A stretch of 39,679 nucleotides of DNA from Caulobacteraceae bacterium (GCA_019748095.1 JAIEQA010000029.1:1-39679); one strand, 5' to 3'; shown: positions 6,374 to 15,495, counted from the first letter of the stretch. Numbers and translations are program-made. Notes: a model not told the origin generated them from the letters alone.

Positions 6374-8383
6374 ATGAAATTGTCCAACTGGAAAATCGGT
6401 CAGAAACTCGCGGTGGCGCTGGGTCTGCTGGCGTTCATGACGGTGGTCATCGGTGGTTTCGGCGTTTACGAACTGCGGACCGTCGAGGCGGCGCGCGCCG
6501 ATGTGTCGACCCAGACCAACAACCTTGCCGGTCTCCGGGAAGCGCGTTTTTACATGGCGCGTCAGGAAAACAGTTTCCGCGGGTTTCTGATCAGCGGCGA
6601 TCCCTATTATCTCGAGCGCCTTGCCGCCCATTACGACAGCTTTGCGAAGACGATCGCAGAGGCCGGGGAGGCCTATGGGTCTGACCCGGACGCTGTGGCC
6701 CGGTTGCAAGCTACCGAGACGGCGGCGGCGGCCTGGTACGCCTTGGTCGATGGCGCCGCCAAGCGTATCCAGGCCGGTGAGGACCGGAGTCTGGGCGCAG
6801 CCCTCGTCGCCAACGACGGTCCGGCCGATCGCGCCATGGCGCCGGCCGAGGAGGCGGTGGAGGCGCAGATCGAGAGCGCTGTCGCCGCCCGGACCGCCAA
6901 GAATGACTACCTGACCAAAGTGGTCGAGGAGGCCACCCTTTTCCTGATCATCGGGGCGGTCCTGACGACCCTCGTTGCCGGCCTGCTGGGCTGGGTGATG
7001 ATCCGTGCGATCAGTGCGCCGCTGGTGTCCCTGACCGGGGTCATGGAGAAGCTCGCCGCCGGCAACCTGAGTGTGGATGTCGGCAACCTAGACCGCCTTG
7101 ACGAGATCGGTGCCATGAGCCGCTCGGTGCAGGTGTTCAAGGAGCAGGCGGTGGCGCTGGAGTCCTCCAACGTGGCCGTCAACGATGCGCGCACGACCGC
7201 CGAGCAGGCGCGTCAGAAGCAGGCCGATCTGGAGGCCGAGGTGGCCCGCCAGCAGAGCGAGATCGTCAGCGAGACCGCAGCGGGCCTGAGCGCCCTGGCG
7301 GCCGGTGATCTGGCCCACCGGATCACGGGAGACTTCCCCGGCGAGTACGCCCGTCTGAAGACGGACTTCAACGTCGCCATGGAGAAGCTGGAAGAGGCGA
7401 TGGGCGTCATCGGGGCCAACGCCTCGGCGATGCAGTCGGGGGCCGGCGAGATCAGCCAGGCCGCCGACGACCTGTCGCGCCGCACCGAACAGCAGGCGGC
7501 GACGCTTGAGGAAACGGCCGCCGCACTGGATCAGATCACCGCCACCGTCAAACGTACGGCCGAAGGGGCCGAGCGGGCCGGTACGGTCGTCGTCGGGGCC
7601 AAGGCGGCCGCCGAGAACAGCGGCCTGGTGGTCGGCAAGGCCGTCGCCGCCATGGGAGAGATCGAACGGTCTTCCGACCAGATCAGCCAGATCATCGGTG
7701 TGATCGACGAAATCGCCTTCCAGACCAACCTGCTGGCCCTGAACGCCGGGGTCGAGGCCGCCCGCGCCGGCGATGCCGGCCGCGGCTTCGCGGTCGTCGC
7801 CTCCGAGGTCCGGGCCCTGGCCCAGCGGTCGGCCGAGGCGGCCAAGGAGATCAAGGGACTGATCGCGGCCAGCAGTGGCCACGTGAAGGATGGGGTTGGC
7901 CTGGTCGGTGAGACCGGCGAGGCCCTGACCGCCATCGTCGACCGGGTGGCCGAGATCAATGGCCTGATGGCCGAGATCACGGCCTCGGCCCAGGAACAGG
8001 CCACCGCGCTGAGCCAGGTCAATACGGCCGTCAACCAGATGGACCAGACCACCCAGCAGAACGCGGCCATGGTGGAACAGTCCACCGCGGCCAGCCACAA
8101 CCTGTCCCAGGAAGCCGGGGAACTGGCGGCCCTGGTCGGCAAGTTCCATGTCTCCGACCAGAAGCGCAGCGGCGGCAAGTCGGGTCGCGGCAAGCCCAAT
8201 CCGGTCCGTCAGGCCCAGTCGCGCATCGCCGACTTCGCCCGTGAGACCAGCCATGGTTCGGCCCCGGCCCCGGCTCCGGCCCCGGCCTATCAGCCGGAAC
8301 CGGCCCCCGCCCGTCGCGCGGCCGGAGGCGGTGCCGCAGTCTCCCTGGCCCACAGCAATGAACCCCAGTGGGAGCAGTTCTGA
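6374..8383 (+). CDS. mcpA: Methyl-accepting chemotaxis protein (McpA-like)
   Basis: A 669-residue chemoreceptor. ATG 6374 gives MKLSNWKIGQ directly before membrane helix 1 (about 13-33). A helical periplasmic sensor of CHASE3 type follows (about 35-185), then helix 2 (about 187-211), a HAMP domain (about 210-262) and a second HAMP-like segment (GLSALAAGDLAHRI). The cytoplasmic signalling hairpin has the highly conserved tip IDEIAFQTNLLALNAG (about 440-455) and the continuation EAARAGDAGRGFAVVASEVR. A Pro/Ala-rich linker leads to the C-terminal QWEQF, matching the xWxxF pentapeptide that tethers CheR. It overlaps cheX by one base and is the first gene of a Caulobacter-type chemotaxis operon. 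The symbol rests on gene order, not on a sequence comparison. Confidence 0.9.
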   Translation: MKLSNWKIGQKLAVALGLLAFMTVVIGGFGVYELRTVEAARADVSTQTNNLAGLREARFYMARQENSFRGFLISGDPYYLERLAAHYDSFAKTIAEAGEAYGSDPDAVARLQATETAAAAWYALVDGAAKRIQAGEDRSLGAALVANDGPADRAMAPAEEAVEAQIESAVAARTAKNDYLTKVVEEATLFLIIGAVLTTLVAGLLGWVMIRAISAPLVSLTGVMEKLAAGNLSVDVGNLDRLDEIGAMSRSVQVFKEQAVALESSNVAVNDARTTAEQARQKQADLEAEVARQQSEIVSETAAGLSALAAGDLAHRITGDFPGEYARLKTDFNVAMEKLEEAMGVIGANASAMQSGAGEISQAADDLSRRTEQQAATLEETAAALDQITATVKRTAEGAERAGTVVVGAKAAAENSGLVVGKAVAAMGEIERSSDQISQIIGVIDEIAFQTNLLALNAGVEAARAGDAGRGFAVVASEVRALAQRSAEAAKEIKGLIAASSGHVKDGVGLVGETGEALTAIVDRVAEINGLMAEITASAQEQATALSQVNTAVNQMDQTTQQNAAMVEQSTAASHNLSQEAGELAALVGKFHVSDQKRSGGKSGRGKPNPVRQAQSRIADFARETSHGSAPAPAPAPAYQPEPAPARRAAGGGAAVSLAHSNEPQWEQF

Positions 8384-8676
8384 TGGATTTCACGCCGGCC
8401 GACGTTTTCGTCCTTCCGGGGCGAATGGACGCCTCAACCCTGACCCAGACGCATGCGGACCTGATCCAGCGCCGCGGGACCGACCTCGACATCGAGGCCT
8501 CCCAGGTGGACCGCTTCGGGGCCCAGGCGCTGCAACTGCTTCTTTCAGCCATCGCCACATGGCGAGACGACGGTTTTCGACTGCGGATCGTGGATCCCAG
8601 CGACGCCGTCCGGACGGCTTTCGATCAACTCGGCTGTGCGCCGATCCTCAATGCCCAAACGGAGATTGCAGCGTGA
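8383..8676 (+). CDS. cheX: STAS-domain protein of the chemotaxis operon (CheX position)
   Basis: A 97-residue single STAS domain: beta strand DVFVLPGRMDAST, helix, LDIEASQVDRFGAQALQLLLSA, then FRLRIVDPSDAV. ATG 8383 overlaps the receptor stop as TGATG. STAS domains of the SpoIIAA type carry a phosphorylatable Ser after the central Asp; here that position reads DRFGAQ, with Phe, so classical phosphoregulation is unlikely. The position directly after the receptor and before cheY matches the gene called cheX in Caulobacter. It should not be confused with the unrelated CheX phosphatase of Thermotoga. Its role may be as a scaffold or partner-binding protein; that is inference. Confidence 0.8.
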   Translation: MDFTPADVFVLPGRMDASTLTQTHADLIQRRGTDLDIEASQVDRFGAQALQLLLSAIATWRDDGFRLRIVDPSDAVRTAFDQLGCAPILNAQTEIAA

Positions 8677-9038
8677 GCATGGTCATATTGACGGTCGATG
8701 ATTCCCGCACGATGCGGGACATGCTTCGACTGGCCCTGGCGGGCGACGAGTTCGAGGTGGTTCAGGCTGTCGACGGTCTGGACGGCCTCGATGTGTTGGG
8801 GCGCAATGATCCGGATGTGATCATCACCGACATCAACATGCCCAATCTCGATGGCTTCGGCTTTATCGAGGGCGTCCGGCGGACCGAGCGGCATCGCTCG
8901 ACCCCCATTCTGGTCCTGACCACCGAGAGCGACGGCGCCAAGAAGCAGCGCGCCCGCGACTCCGGTGCCACAGGCTGGATCGTGAAGCCCTTTGATCCGG
9001 TCAAGCTGATCGAAGCCATCCGTCGCGTCGCAGCCTGA
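8673..9038 (+). CDS. cheY: CheY-type response regulator (CheYI)
   Basis: A 121-residue stand-alone receiver that takes phosphate from CheA and signals to the flagellar motor. GTG 8673 overlaps the cheX stop (GTGA) and has GGAG eight bases upstream, which favours it over the ATG at 8679. Key residues are present: acidic pair at 9-10 (TVDDS), phosphoacceptor Asp53 (ITDINMPNLDG), switch Thr83 (LVLTTES) and Lys105 (VKPFDP). It is one of three CheY-like proteins in this operon. Which of them binds the motor switch cannot be told from sequence alone. Confidence 0.92.
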   Translation: MSMVILTVDDSRTMRDMLRLALAGDEFEVVQAVDGLDGLDVLGRNDPDVIITDINMPNLDGFGFIEGVRRTERHRSTPILVLTTESDGAKKQRARDSGATGWIVKPFDPVKLIEAIRRVAA

Positions 9039-9048
9039 GGATCAGCGT

Positions 9049-11217
9049 ATGGATCCGATGGAGGCCATCAAGGCCACGTTCTTTCAGGAATGCGACGAGC
9101 TGCTCGGCGATCTTGAAGCCGGTCTGCTGACACTGGAGACCGGTGACGGTGATTCCGAGACGGTGAATGCCGTTTTCCGGGCCGTCCACTCGGTCAAGGG
9201 TGGTGCAGGTGCCTTCGGTCTGGAGCCGCTGGTGCGGTTCGCCCACGTCTTCGAAACCACCATGGACATGGTGCGCAGTGGCGCTCTGGCCCCGGATCCG
9301 GACGTCATCAAGGTGCTGCTCCGCGCCGCCGACCATCTGGCCGACCACGTCAGTGTGGCCAAGGGCAACGATACGCCGCTGAGTGGCGAGGAAGGCCTCG
9401 TGGCGGAACTGGAGGCCCTGTCTTCGGGGGGCGGCGTCGCTGCGGCCGCGCCCGCACCGGCACCTGCGGCCCCCGTGGTCATGGATGAACCCGACTTCGG
9501 CTTCAGCCCGATGATGATTTCGCTGGACGACGGCCCCGTGGACGCGCCCGCCGGTGTTCCGGACTGGCGTGTGTGCTTCACGCCCAAGGACGTGATGTAC
9601 CGCAACGCCAACGACGCCCTGCCGTTGATGCGCGAGCTGTCGCGCCTCGGCCCGGTGGTGGTCGAGTGCGATATCGATCAGGTGCCGCATCTGGACGCCC
9701 TCGATCCGCTTGGCGCCTATCTGACCTGGACGGTCACGCTGACGGCCCCCGATGTGACGCGCGAGCGCATTGTCGACGTGTTCGAATTTGTCGACGGCGA
9801 CTGCCTGTTCAGCGTCGAGCCCGTTGAGGCCGCGCCATCGGAGGTGTCCTTCGTCATGCCGGATCTTGAGCCCCTGATCCCGACTGCTCCGGACGAGCCG
9901 GAGCCTGTGGCCGCTGCGGCCCCGGCTCCTGTGGCCGCCCCGGCTGCCGCTGCGGCCACCGCCGCCGCCGCCGCCGACGCGCCGGCTGCCGAAGGGCGGA
10001 CCAGCGAGGCTGCGGCCCCGACGATCCGCGTGGATCTCGACCGGGTCGACCGCCTGATCGATCTGGTGGGCGAACTGGTCATCAACCAGGCGATGCTGGC
10101 CCAGCGCGTGATGGAGTCGGGCGTGGCCCGGTCCTCGAACATCGCCCTCGGTCTGGATGACCTGGAGCAGCTGACCCGCGAGATCCAGGACAGCGTCATG
10201 GCCATCCGGGCCCAGCCGGTGAAGTCGGTGTTCCAGCGCATGCCGCGTCTGGCACGCGAGGTCGCCGCCATGACCGGAAAGCGCGTGCGTCTGGTCACCG
10301 AAGGGGAGGGGACCGAGGTCGACAAGACCGTCATCGAACGCCTCGCCGAGCCGCTGACGCACATGCTGCGCAATTCGATCGACCATGGCCTCGAGACCCC
10401 CGAGGAGCGCCGTGCCGTCGGCAAGCCCGAAGAGGGCGTGGTCAAGCTGGCGGCCATGCACCGGTCGGGCCGGATCGTCATCGAGATCTCCGACGACGGG
10501 AAGGGCATCAACCGCGAACGCGTGCGCGACATCGCCATCAAGCGCGGGCTGATCGAGGCTGACGCCTCCCTGAGCGACGAGGAGATCGACAACCTGATCT
10601 TCGCGCCGGGCTTCTCGACGGCGGCGACGATCTCGGACGTGTCGGGCCGCGGCGTGGGCATGGATGTGGTCAAGCGCTCCATCCAGGCCCTGGGCGGACG
10701 GATCACCATCGTCTCCAAGCCGGGTGTGGGATCGACCTTCACCCTCAGCCTGCCGCTGACCCTCGCCGTCCTGGACGGGATGGTGGTGACGGTGGGCGAA
10801 CAGACGCTGGTGGTGCCGATCACCGCCATCGTCGAGACGCTGCAGCCCAAGCCCGGCGACATCCAGGCCCTGGGACCCGAGGGCTTCGTGCTTTCGGTGC
10901 GCGGCGTCTATGTCCCCATGATCGATGTGGCCGAAGCCATGGGCTGGACGGACAGTGCCTCGACCGGGACCGGCGTCACCCTGCTGGTCGAGAGCGGCGT
11001 GGGGGGGCTGGCGGCCCTGACCGTCGATGCGATCCAGGGCCAGAGGCAGGTCGTGATCAAGAGCCTCGAGCTGAACTACCAGCAGGTCGACGGGATCGCC
11101 GCTGCCACCATCCTCGGTGACGGGCGGGTCGCGCTGATCCTGGACGTCGATGCGATCATCAGCCTGCGCAAGCGGGCCGCGCCGCAGCCTTCACCACAAC
11201 TTGCCATCGCGAGCTGA
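9049..11217 (+). CDS. cheA: Chemotaxis histidine kinase CheA
   Basis: A 722-residue CheA that phosphorylates CheY and CheB in response to receptor state. Domains in order: Hpt (1-120) with phosphoaccepting His47 in AVHSVKGGAGAFG; a linker; a CheY-binding P2-like domain (about 165-262, from DWRVCFTPKDVMYRN); an Ala/Pro-rich linker; a dimerisation region (IDLVGELVINQAML); a HATPase domain with N box LRNSIDHGLE (Asn at about 442), DDGKGIN and GRGVGMDVV; and a C-terminal CheW-like domain from about 575. The ATG has GAGG eight bases upstream. It lies 10 bases after cheY and three before cheW. Nothing essential appears to be missing. Confidence 0.96.
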   Translation: MDPMEAIKATFFQECDELLGDLEAGLLTLETGDGDSETVNAVFRAVHSVKGGAGAFGLEPLVRFAHVFETTMDMVRSGALAPDPDVIKVLLRAADHLADHVSVAKGNDTPLSGEEGLVAELEALSSGGGVAAAAPAPAPAAPVVMDEPDFGFSPMMISLDDGPVDAPAGVPDWRVCFTPKDVMYRNANDALPLMRELSRLGPVVVECDIDQVPHLDALDPLGAYLTWTVTLTAPDVTRERIVDVFEFVDGDCLFSVEPVEAAPSEVSFVMPDLEPLIPTAPDEPEPVAAAAPAPVAAPAAAAATAAAAADAPAAEGRTSEAAAPTIRVDLDRVDRLIDLVGELVINQAMLAQRVMESGVARSSNIALGLDDLEQLTREIQDSVMAIRAQPVKSVFQRMPRLAREVAAMTGKRVRLVTEGEGTEVDKTVIERLAEPLTHMLRNSIDHGLETPEERRAVGKPEEGVVKLAAMHRSGRIVIEISDDGKGINRERVRDIAIKRGLIEADASLSDEEIDNLIFAPGFSTAATISDVSGRGVGMDVVKRSIQALGGRITIVSKPGVGSTFTLSLPLTLAVLDGMVVTVGEQTLVVPITAIVETLQPKPGDIQALGPEGFVLSVRGVYVPMIDVAEAMGWTDSASTGTGVTLLVESGVGGLAALTVDAIQGQRQVVIKSLELNYQQVDGIAAATILGDGRVALILDVDAIISLRKRAAPQPSPQLAIAS

Positions 11218-11220
11218 TCC

Positions 11221-11694
11221 ATGTCCGTTATGCCCTCAGCCACCACGTCCGCCGAACAGCGCGAGCTTGTGGCCTTCCGCATGGGCGCTCAACAGTACTG
11301 CGTTGATATCCATTCGGTTCTTGAAATCCGGGGCTGGGCCCACGCCACCCAGCTGCCGCTGTCACCCTCCTATGTCCGCGGCGTGATGAACCTGCGGGGA
11401 ACGGTGCTGCCGGTCATCGACCTCGGGACCCGCCTCGGGATCCCGGTCAGCCCCCCGTCGGCGCGCCACGTCATCATCGTCGCGAAGATCGAGCGCAAGA
11501 CCGTCGGCCTGCTGGTCGAGGCCGTGTCCGATATCCTGACCGTGGGTGAGGAGCTGATCCAGCCGACCCCGGACATCGCCTGCGAAACCGTGCGCGCCTT
11601 CGTCCGGGGCATCATCCCCGTCAACGGCGCGATGATCAGCCTGCTGTCGCTTGATGGATTGCTGCCCGACGAGATCATGCAGGAGGCCGCGTGA
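11221..11694 (+). CDS. cheW: Chemotaxis coupling protein CheW
   Basis: A 157-residue CheW-domain scaffold that joins receptors to CheA. Recognisable segments are [21 protein letters not shown], the [20 protein letters not shown] block and [13 protein letters not shown]. The gene sits between cheA and cheR; its stop codon overlaps the GTG start of cheR, and an AGGAGG ribosome-binding site for cheR lies inside its last codons. Translational coupling is therefore likely. Confidence 0.95.
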   Translation: MSVMPSATTSAEQRELVAFRMGAQQYCVDIHSVLEIRGWAHATQLPLSPSYVRGVMNLRGTVLPVIDLGTRLGIPVSPPSARHVIIVAKIERKTVGLLVEAVSDILTVGEELIQPTPDIACETVRAFVRGIIPVNGAMISLLSLDGLLPDEIMQEAA

Positions 11695-12545
11695 GCGCCC
11701 TTGCCGCAGAATCGACGCCGACAGACGGCGAATTCCCGTTCACCACGGGCGATTTCCGCGCGATCGCCGACCTGCTGTACAAGGCTTCGGGTATCCATCT
11801 GGCCGACGCCAAGGCCACGCTCGTCTATTCGCGGATCGCCAAACGGGTCCGCAAGCTGGGGCTGGACAGCTTCAAGTCCTACTGTGATCTGCTGCGTTCC
11901 GATCCGGATCATCCGGAACACGCGGCCATGCTCAGCGCCCTGACGACGAACGTCACGCGCTTCTACCGCGAGCCTCACCATTTCGAGCACATGGCCGCCG
12001 AACTGCTGCCGCCCCTGATCGCCCGGGCCCGGGCCGGTGGTCGGGTCCGGCTGTGGTCGGCCGGCTGCTCGGCCGGTCACGAGCCCTATTCCATGGCCAT
12101 GACCCTGCTGGAGGCCTTCCCGGATGCCGCGCGTTACGACGTGCGCATCCTGGCCACCGACATTGACCCCCTGGTCGTCGATCATGCGCGGCGCGGGGTG
12201 TACAACAGCGGCGACGTCGAGCCGATCGCCGCCAATCTTCGCTCGAAATTCCTGACGCGAGAGCCGGCCGGCGGCTGGAAGGTCGCGCCGGCGCTGGCCG
12301 AGATCATCAGCTTCGGTGTGATCAATCTGATGGAACCCTGGCCGATGAAGGGCAAGTTCGACGCCATCTTCTGTCGCAACGTGGCCATCTACTTCGACGA
12401 GCCGACCCAGACCCGGCTGTTCACCCGGTTCGCCCAGCATCTTGCGCCCGACGGACGTCTCTACATCGGCCACTCCGAGCGTTCGCTCATCCCCGAGCTC
12501 GTCTCGGCGGGCCTGACCATCTATCGCCTGAAAGACAAATCATGA
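11691..12545 (+). CDS. cheR: Chemotaxis receptor methyltransferase CheR
   Basis: A 284-residue S-adenosylmethionine-dependent methyltransferase that methylates glutamates on chemoreceptors. The N-terminal helical domain is followed by [17 protein letters not shown], the SAM-binding segment [15 protein letters not shown] (about 122-136), [14 protein letters not shown] and [15 protein letters not shown], ending in the GHSE motif. Small departures from the common pattern are GHEPYS for GEEPYS and TNVT for TNET; both are compatible with function. GTG 11691 is supported by an AGGAGG sequence. The receptor upstream ends in a CheR-tether-like pentapeptide, which fits this enzyme as partner. Confidence 0.95.
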   Translation: MSALAAESTPTDGEFPFTTGDFRAIADLLYKASGIHLADAKATLVYSRIAKRVRKLGLDSFKSYCDLLRSDPDHPEHAAMLSALTTNVTRFYREPHHFEHMAAELLPPLIARARAGGRVRLWSAGCSAGHEPYSMAMTLLEAFPDAARYDVRILATDIDPLVVDHARRGVYNSGDVEPIAANLRSKFLTREPAGGWKVAPALAEIISFGVINLMEPWPMKGKFDAIFCRNVAIYFDEPTQTRLFTRFAQHLAPDGRLYIGHSERSLIPELVSAGLTIYRLKDKS

Positions 12546-13573
12546 GCCGGCCAATCAAGGTGCTTGTCGTTGATGATTCGGCGACGATGCGCGCCCTCAT
12601 CATCGATACTCTCCGCGCCGATCCCGATCTGCTGGTCGTGGGCCAGGCTGCGGATCCGATCGAGGCGCGCGCCGCGATCAAGGATCTCAATCCCGACGTG
12701 GTCACCCTCGATGTCGAGATGCCCAATATGAACGGGCTGGAGTTCCTTGAGCGGCTGATGCGTCTGCGGCCGATCCCGGTGATCATGGTCTCGACCCTGA
12801 CCCAGCGCGGGGCGGACATCTCCATCGCGGCCCTCGAACTGGGTGCGGTCGACTGTATCGGCAAGCCGGTCGCCGGCGGCGGGGAGGGCTTCCGCGAGCT
12901 TGCGGCCAAGGTCAAGGCCGCGGCCATGGCGCGCATCCAGCCGTCCGGTGCCTCGCCCAGCACCGGCCCGGCGGCCGGCGAGTACAAGCCGTCCGGTTCG
13001 GTGGTGGCGATCGGTGCCTCAACCGGCGGCGTGGAAGCCCTGATCAAGGTGATCACCAGCTTCCCGGCCAACTGCCCGCCGACCGTGATCACCCAGCACA
13101 TGCCCCTGACCTTCACCACCAGCCTCGCCGCCCGACTGGACCGGCTGAGCGCCCCGACGGTGCGGATCGCCGAGGAAGGCGCGGAGCTGACTGTGGGCCA
13201 CGTCTGGCTGGCTCCCGGGGATCGTCACCTGCGGCTCATCGGCGGCCGCACGCCGCGCTGCACCCTGGGGGATGACGGTCCCGTGAGCGGCCACAAGCCT
13301 TCGGTCGACGCCCTGTTCTCGTCGGTTGCCACGGCCTGTGGACCCCGCGCGGTGGGTGTCATCCTGACCGGGATGGGCAAGGACGGGGCCGCCGGTCTGC
13401 TGGCCATGCGCCAGGCGGGCGCCGCCACCCTGGGCCAGGACCAGGATACCTGCGTTGTCTACGGCATGCCCCGTGCCGCCTTTGAAGTCGGCGCGGTCGA
13501 GCGCCAGCTCGCCCTGCCTCGTATCGCCGCTGCGACACTTGCGGCCGCCTCTGTTTCGCCTGGAGCTCGCTAG
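12542..13573 (+). CDS. cheB: Chemotaxis methylesterase/glutamine deamidase CheB
   Basis: A 343-residue two-domain CheB. The N-terminal receiver has the acidic pair DD (11-12) and phosphoacceptor Asp57 ([11 protein letters not shown]). A linker of about 40 residues rich in Pro, Ala, Ser and Gly leads to the esterase domain with the catalytic triad Ser160 (IGASTGG), His186 (ITQHMP) and Asp281 (GMGKDGAAG). It removes methyl groups added by CheR once phosphorylated by CheA. It overlaps cheR by four bases and abuts the next cheY. All key residues are intact. Confidence 0.96.
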   Translation: MSRPIKVLVVDDSATMRALIIDTLRADPDLLVVGQAADPIEARAAIKDLNPDVVTLDVEMPNMNGLEFLERLMRLRPIPVIMVSTLTQRGADISIAALELGAVDCIGKPVAGGGEGFRELAAKVKAAAMARIQPSGASPSTGPAAGEYKPSGSVVAIGASTGGVEALIKVITSFPANCPPTVITQHMPLTFTTSLAARLDRLSAPTVRIAEEGAELTVGHVWLAPGDRHLRLIGGRTPRCTLGDDGPVSGHKPSVDALFSSVATACGPRAVGVILTGMGKDGAAGLLAMRQAGAATLGQDQDTCVVYGMPRAAFEVGAVERQLALPRIAAATLAAASVSPGAR

Positions 13574-13963
13574 ATGCCTGCAGCATCATCCCTTCGTGTT
13601 CTGGTCGTTGATGACCAGCAAACGATCCGCTCCCTGGTGCGGATCGGGCTCAAGGAAATCGGCATCACCGATGTCGAGGACGCCGTTGACGGCGAGGACG
13701 GCCTGCGCGCCCTGCTGGCGCACAAGAGCCATCTCGTGATCTCGGACTACAATATGCCCAAGCTGGACGGGCTGAACTTCCTGCGGGCGGTCCGCGCGAC
13801 CCCTGCGTTGAAGAATACAGGCTTCATCATGCTGACCGGGCGCGCAGACTCTGATCTGGTCCAGCGGGCCCAGCAGTTCGGCGTCAACAACTACCTCATC
13901 AAGCCTTTCACCGTCACGACCCTGCGGCAGAAGATCGAGGCGGTCTACGGGGCCCTGACCTGA
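13574..13963 (+). CDS. cheY: CheY-type response regulator (CheYII)
   Basis: A 129-residue single receiver domain with acidic pair (VVDDQQT, 13-14), phosphoacceptor Asp58 (ISDYNMPKLDG), switch Thr88 (IMLTGRA) and Lys110 (LIKPFT), all in place. The ATG follows the cheB stop directly, and its stop overlaps cheD (TGATG). Its slot matches cheYII of the Caulobacter cluster. It could act on the motor or as a phosphate sink; sequence alone does not decide. Confidence 0.92.
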   Translation: MPAASSLRVLVVDDQQTIRSLVRIGLKEIGITDVEDAVDGEDGLRALLAHKSHLVISDYNMPKLDGLNFLRAVRATPALKNTGFIMLTGRADSDLVQRAQQFGVNNYLIKPFTVTTLRQKIEAVYGALT

Positions 13964-14514
13964 TGCCCCCGGGCCTCGAGCATATCCATGAGCGCCGGGT
14001 TCACGTGGGCCAGGGCTCTCACGAGGTCTCAGGGGACCGGTCGGTGATTTTCTCGACCATCCTCGGCTCCTGCGTGGCCGCGTGCGTCCGCGATCCAGTG
14101 ATCGGGGTCGGCGGAATGAACCACTTCCTGCTGCCCGAGGCACCGGGCGGCGGAGCGGGGGATCGTCGCTACGGTGCCCAGGCCATGGAACTGCTGATCA
14201 ACGGCCTTCTGGCCATGGGGGCCCGGCGGGACCGGCTGGAAGCCAAGGTGTTCGGCGGGGCGCGGATGACCTCCGCCTTCAATGACATCGGTGGCAAGAA
14301 CGCCGAGTTCGTCCAGCGCTTCCTCCAGGAAGACGGCATTCCCATCATCAGCCACAGCCTGGGCGGTACCCTGGCCCGGCGAATCCACTACACGCCCACG
14401 ACGGGCGCTGCGGCACAGCACCTGGTTCAGGATGCTGCGGTCCTCGCGCGCGAACGGGTGGTTATGGTGCGCAAGCCCGAACGCGACAGCGGTGCTGTCG
14501 AACTCTTTGATTGA
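13963..14514 (+). CDS. cheD: Chemoreceptor glutamine deamidase CheD
   Basis: A 183-residue CheD that deamidates glutamines on chemoreceptors to create methylation sites. The catalytic pair fits: Cys37 in STILGSCVAACV and His54 in GMNHFLLP, 17 residues apart as in characterised CheD. The segments KVFGGARMT and IGGKNAEFVQRFL are also family-typical. The start ATG overlaps the cheYII stop by one base. It is followed after seven bases by cheU. Confidence 0.94.
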   Translation: MPPGLEHIHERRVHVGQGSHEVSGDRSVIFSTILGSCVAACVRDPVIGVGGMNHFLLPEAPGGGAGDRRYGAQAMELLINGLLAMGARRDRLEAKVFGGARMTSAFNDIGGKNAEFVQRFLQEDGIPIISHSLGGTLARRIHYTPTTGAAAQHLVQDAAVLARERVVMVRKPERDSGAVELFD

Positions 14515-14521
14515 GGGTCGG

Positions 14522-14881
14522 ATGAAAACGGATTCCACGCTCGAAAACCTCTTCCTCGGACTTTCCGACGAGCTGGCCTGCTGGGCCCTCGCCGGAGAAG
14601 GGTTGCAGCATCTGGCCGGGCGGCTCCTGGCCAGCCAGCCGGGCTCGCACGAGGCCCTGATGGAGGTGCAGCAGCTCGACGCCCTGGTCCAGCACATCGA
14701 ACAGATGGCGGTGCTGTGTGGCCGGCTGTCCCTGTCCGCCGCCGCCAACGGTGGCATGCTGGATATCGCCATGGTCCGCGAGGCCGCCGAGGCCTCGACC
14801 CTGAGCGGGCTCAGCCAGCGGTTTCACGGCGCGGCCCGTGAAGTCGCCACGGCCACGCCGGGAGAATGTGAATTGTGGTGA
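14522..14881 (+). CDS. cheU: Small chemotaxis-operon protein (CheU position)
   Basis: A 119-residue, mostly helical, soluble protein without a recognised catalytic motif (MKTDSTLENLFLGLSDELAC at the start, a Gln/His-rich helix around VQQLDALVQHIEQM). The symbol rests on position: between cheD and the third cheY, where Caulobacter crescentus has cheU. The function of CheU is not established to my knowledge. Its 3' end overlaps the next receiver gene by seven bases, so translation is coupled. Codon usage agrees with that of its neighbours, supporting a real gene. Confidence 0.75.
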   Translation: MKTDSTLENLFLGLSDELACWALAGEGLQHLAGRLLASQPGSHEALMEVQQLDALVQHIEQMAVLCGRLSLSAAANGGMLDIAMVREAAEASTLSGLSQRFHGAAREVATATPGECELW

Positions 14882-15495
14882 CCGCGCCCGCGTCAGCACT
14901 GCCTTCCGGACCAACGCGGATCAATTTGCGGACCATCAAGGCCCTGTGCGTGGATGCCAACCCACAGGGCCTGGACATCCTCAGCCAGACCCTGCTCGGC
15001 TTCGGCGTTGATCGCATCCACCGGGCCACGACGGCCGAAGAGGCACGGGCCCTTCTGGGCAAGGAAATCATCGACCTGGTCCTGTGCGATGCGCAACTGG
15101 GCGAGGAGAGCGGCAATGATCTGGTGCGCTGGCTCCGCGCGTCCCGGATGGAGCCCAACTGCCATGCGCCCATCTTCACCATCATGGGACATGCGCTGGA
15201 GCCGGAGGTGATCAACGCCCGGGATTGCGGCTCCAATTTCATCATCACCAAGCCGGTGTCCCCGGCCATCCTCATGCAGCGGATCCTCTGGGTCGCCGCC
15301 GCAGACCGGCCCTTCATCGAGTGCGAGACCTACACCGGCCCGGATCGCCGCTTCAAATTCGAGGGTTTGCCCGCCGATGTGCCGACCGGGCGACGCAAGA
15401 GCGACGGAACCGGCACCCTTGGTCTTCCCAGCGGTGCGAATATGACGCAGGAAGAGCTGGACGGCATGGTCAAGCCGCAGAGGCTGTCGCTATGA
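14875..15495 (+). CDS. Receiver-domain protein with C-terminal extension (CheYIII position)
   Basis: A 206-residue protein: receiver domain (about 20-140), then a basic tail of about 65 residues. Phosphoacceptor Asp72 (LVLCDAQLG) and Lys126 (IITKPVSP) are present, but the usual acidic pair is reduced to one residue (CVDAN, Asp27), and the switch Thr/Ser position reads Met (FTIMGHA). Phosphorylation may therefore occur with altered output. The tail carries YTGPDRRFK and GRRKSDG, an arginine-rich pattern I recall from alphaproteobacterial receiver proteins, function unknown. GTG 14875 has GGAGA upstream; GTG 14878 is an alternative. The position equals cheYIII of Caulobacter. Confidence 0.82.
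   Translation: MVTAPASALPSGPTRINLRTIKALCVDANPQGLDILSQTLLGFGVDRIHRATTAEEARALLGKEIIDLVLCDAQLGEESGNDLVRWLRASRMEPNCHAPIFTIMGHALEPEVINARDCGSNFIITKPVSPAILMQRILWVAAADRPFIECETYTGPDRRFKFEGLPADVPTGRRKSDGTGTLGLPSGANMTQEELDGMVKPQRLSL

Noticed and set aside
7088..8353. Minus-strand frame of 421 codons opposite the chemoreceptor
   Set aside because: The plus strand has a full receptor with membrane helices, HAMP and signalling tip; the antisense product is Gly/Leu/Asp repeats with no fold signature.
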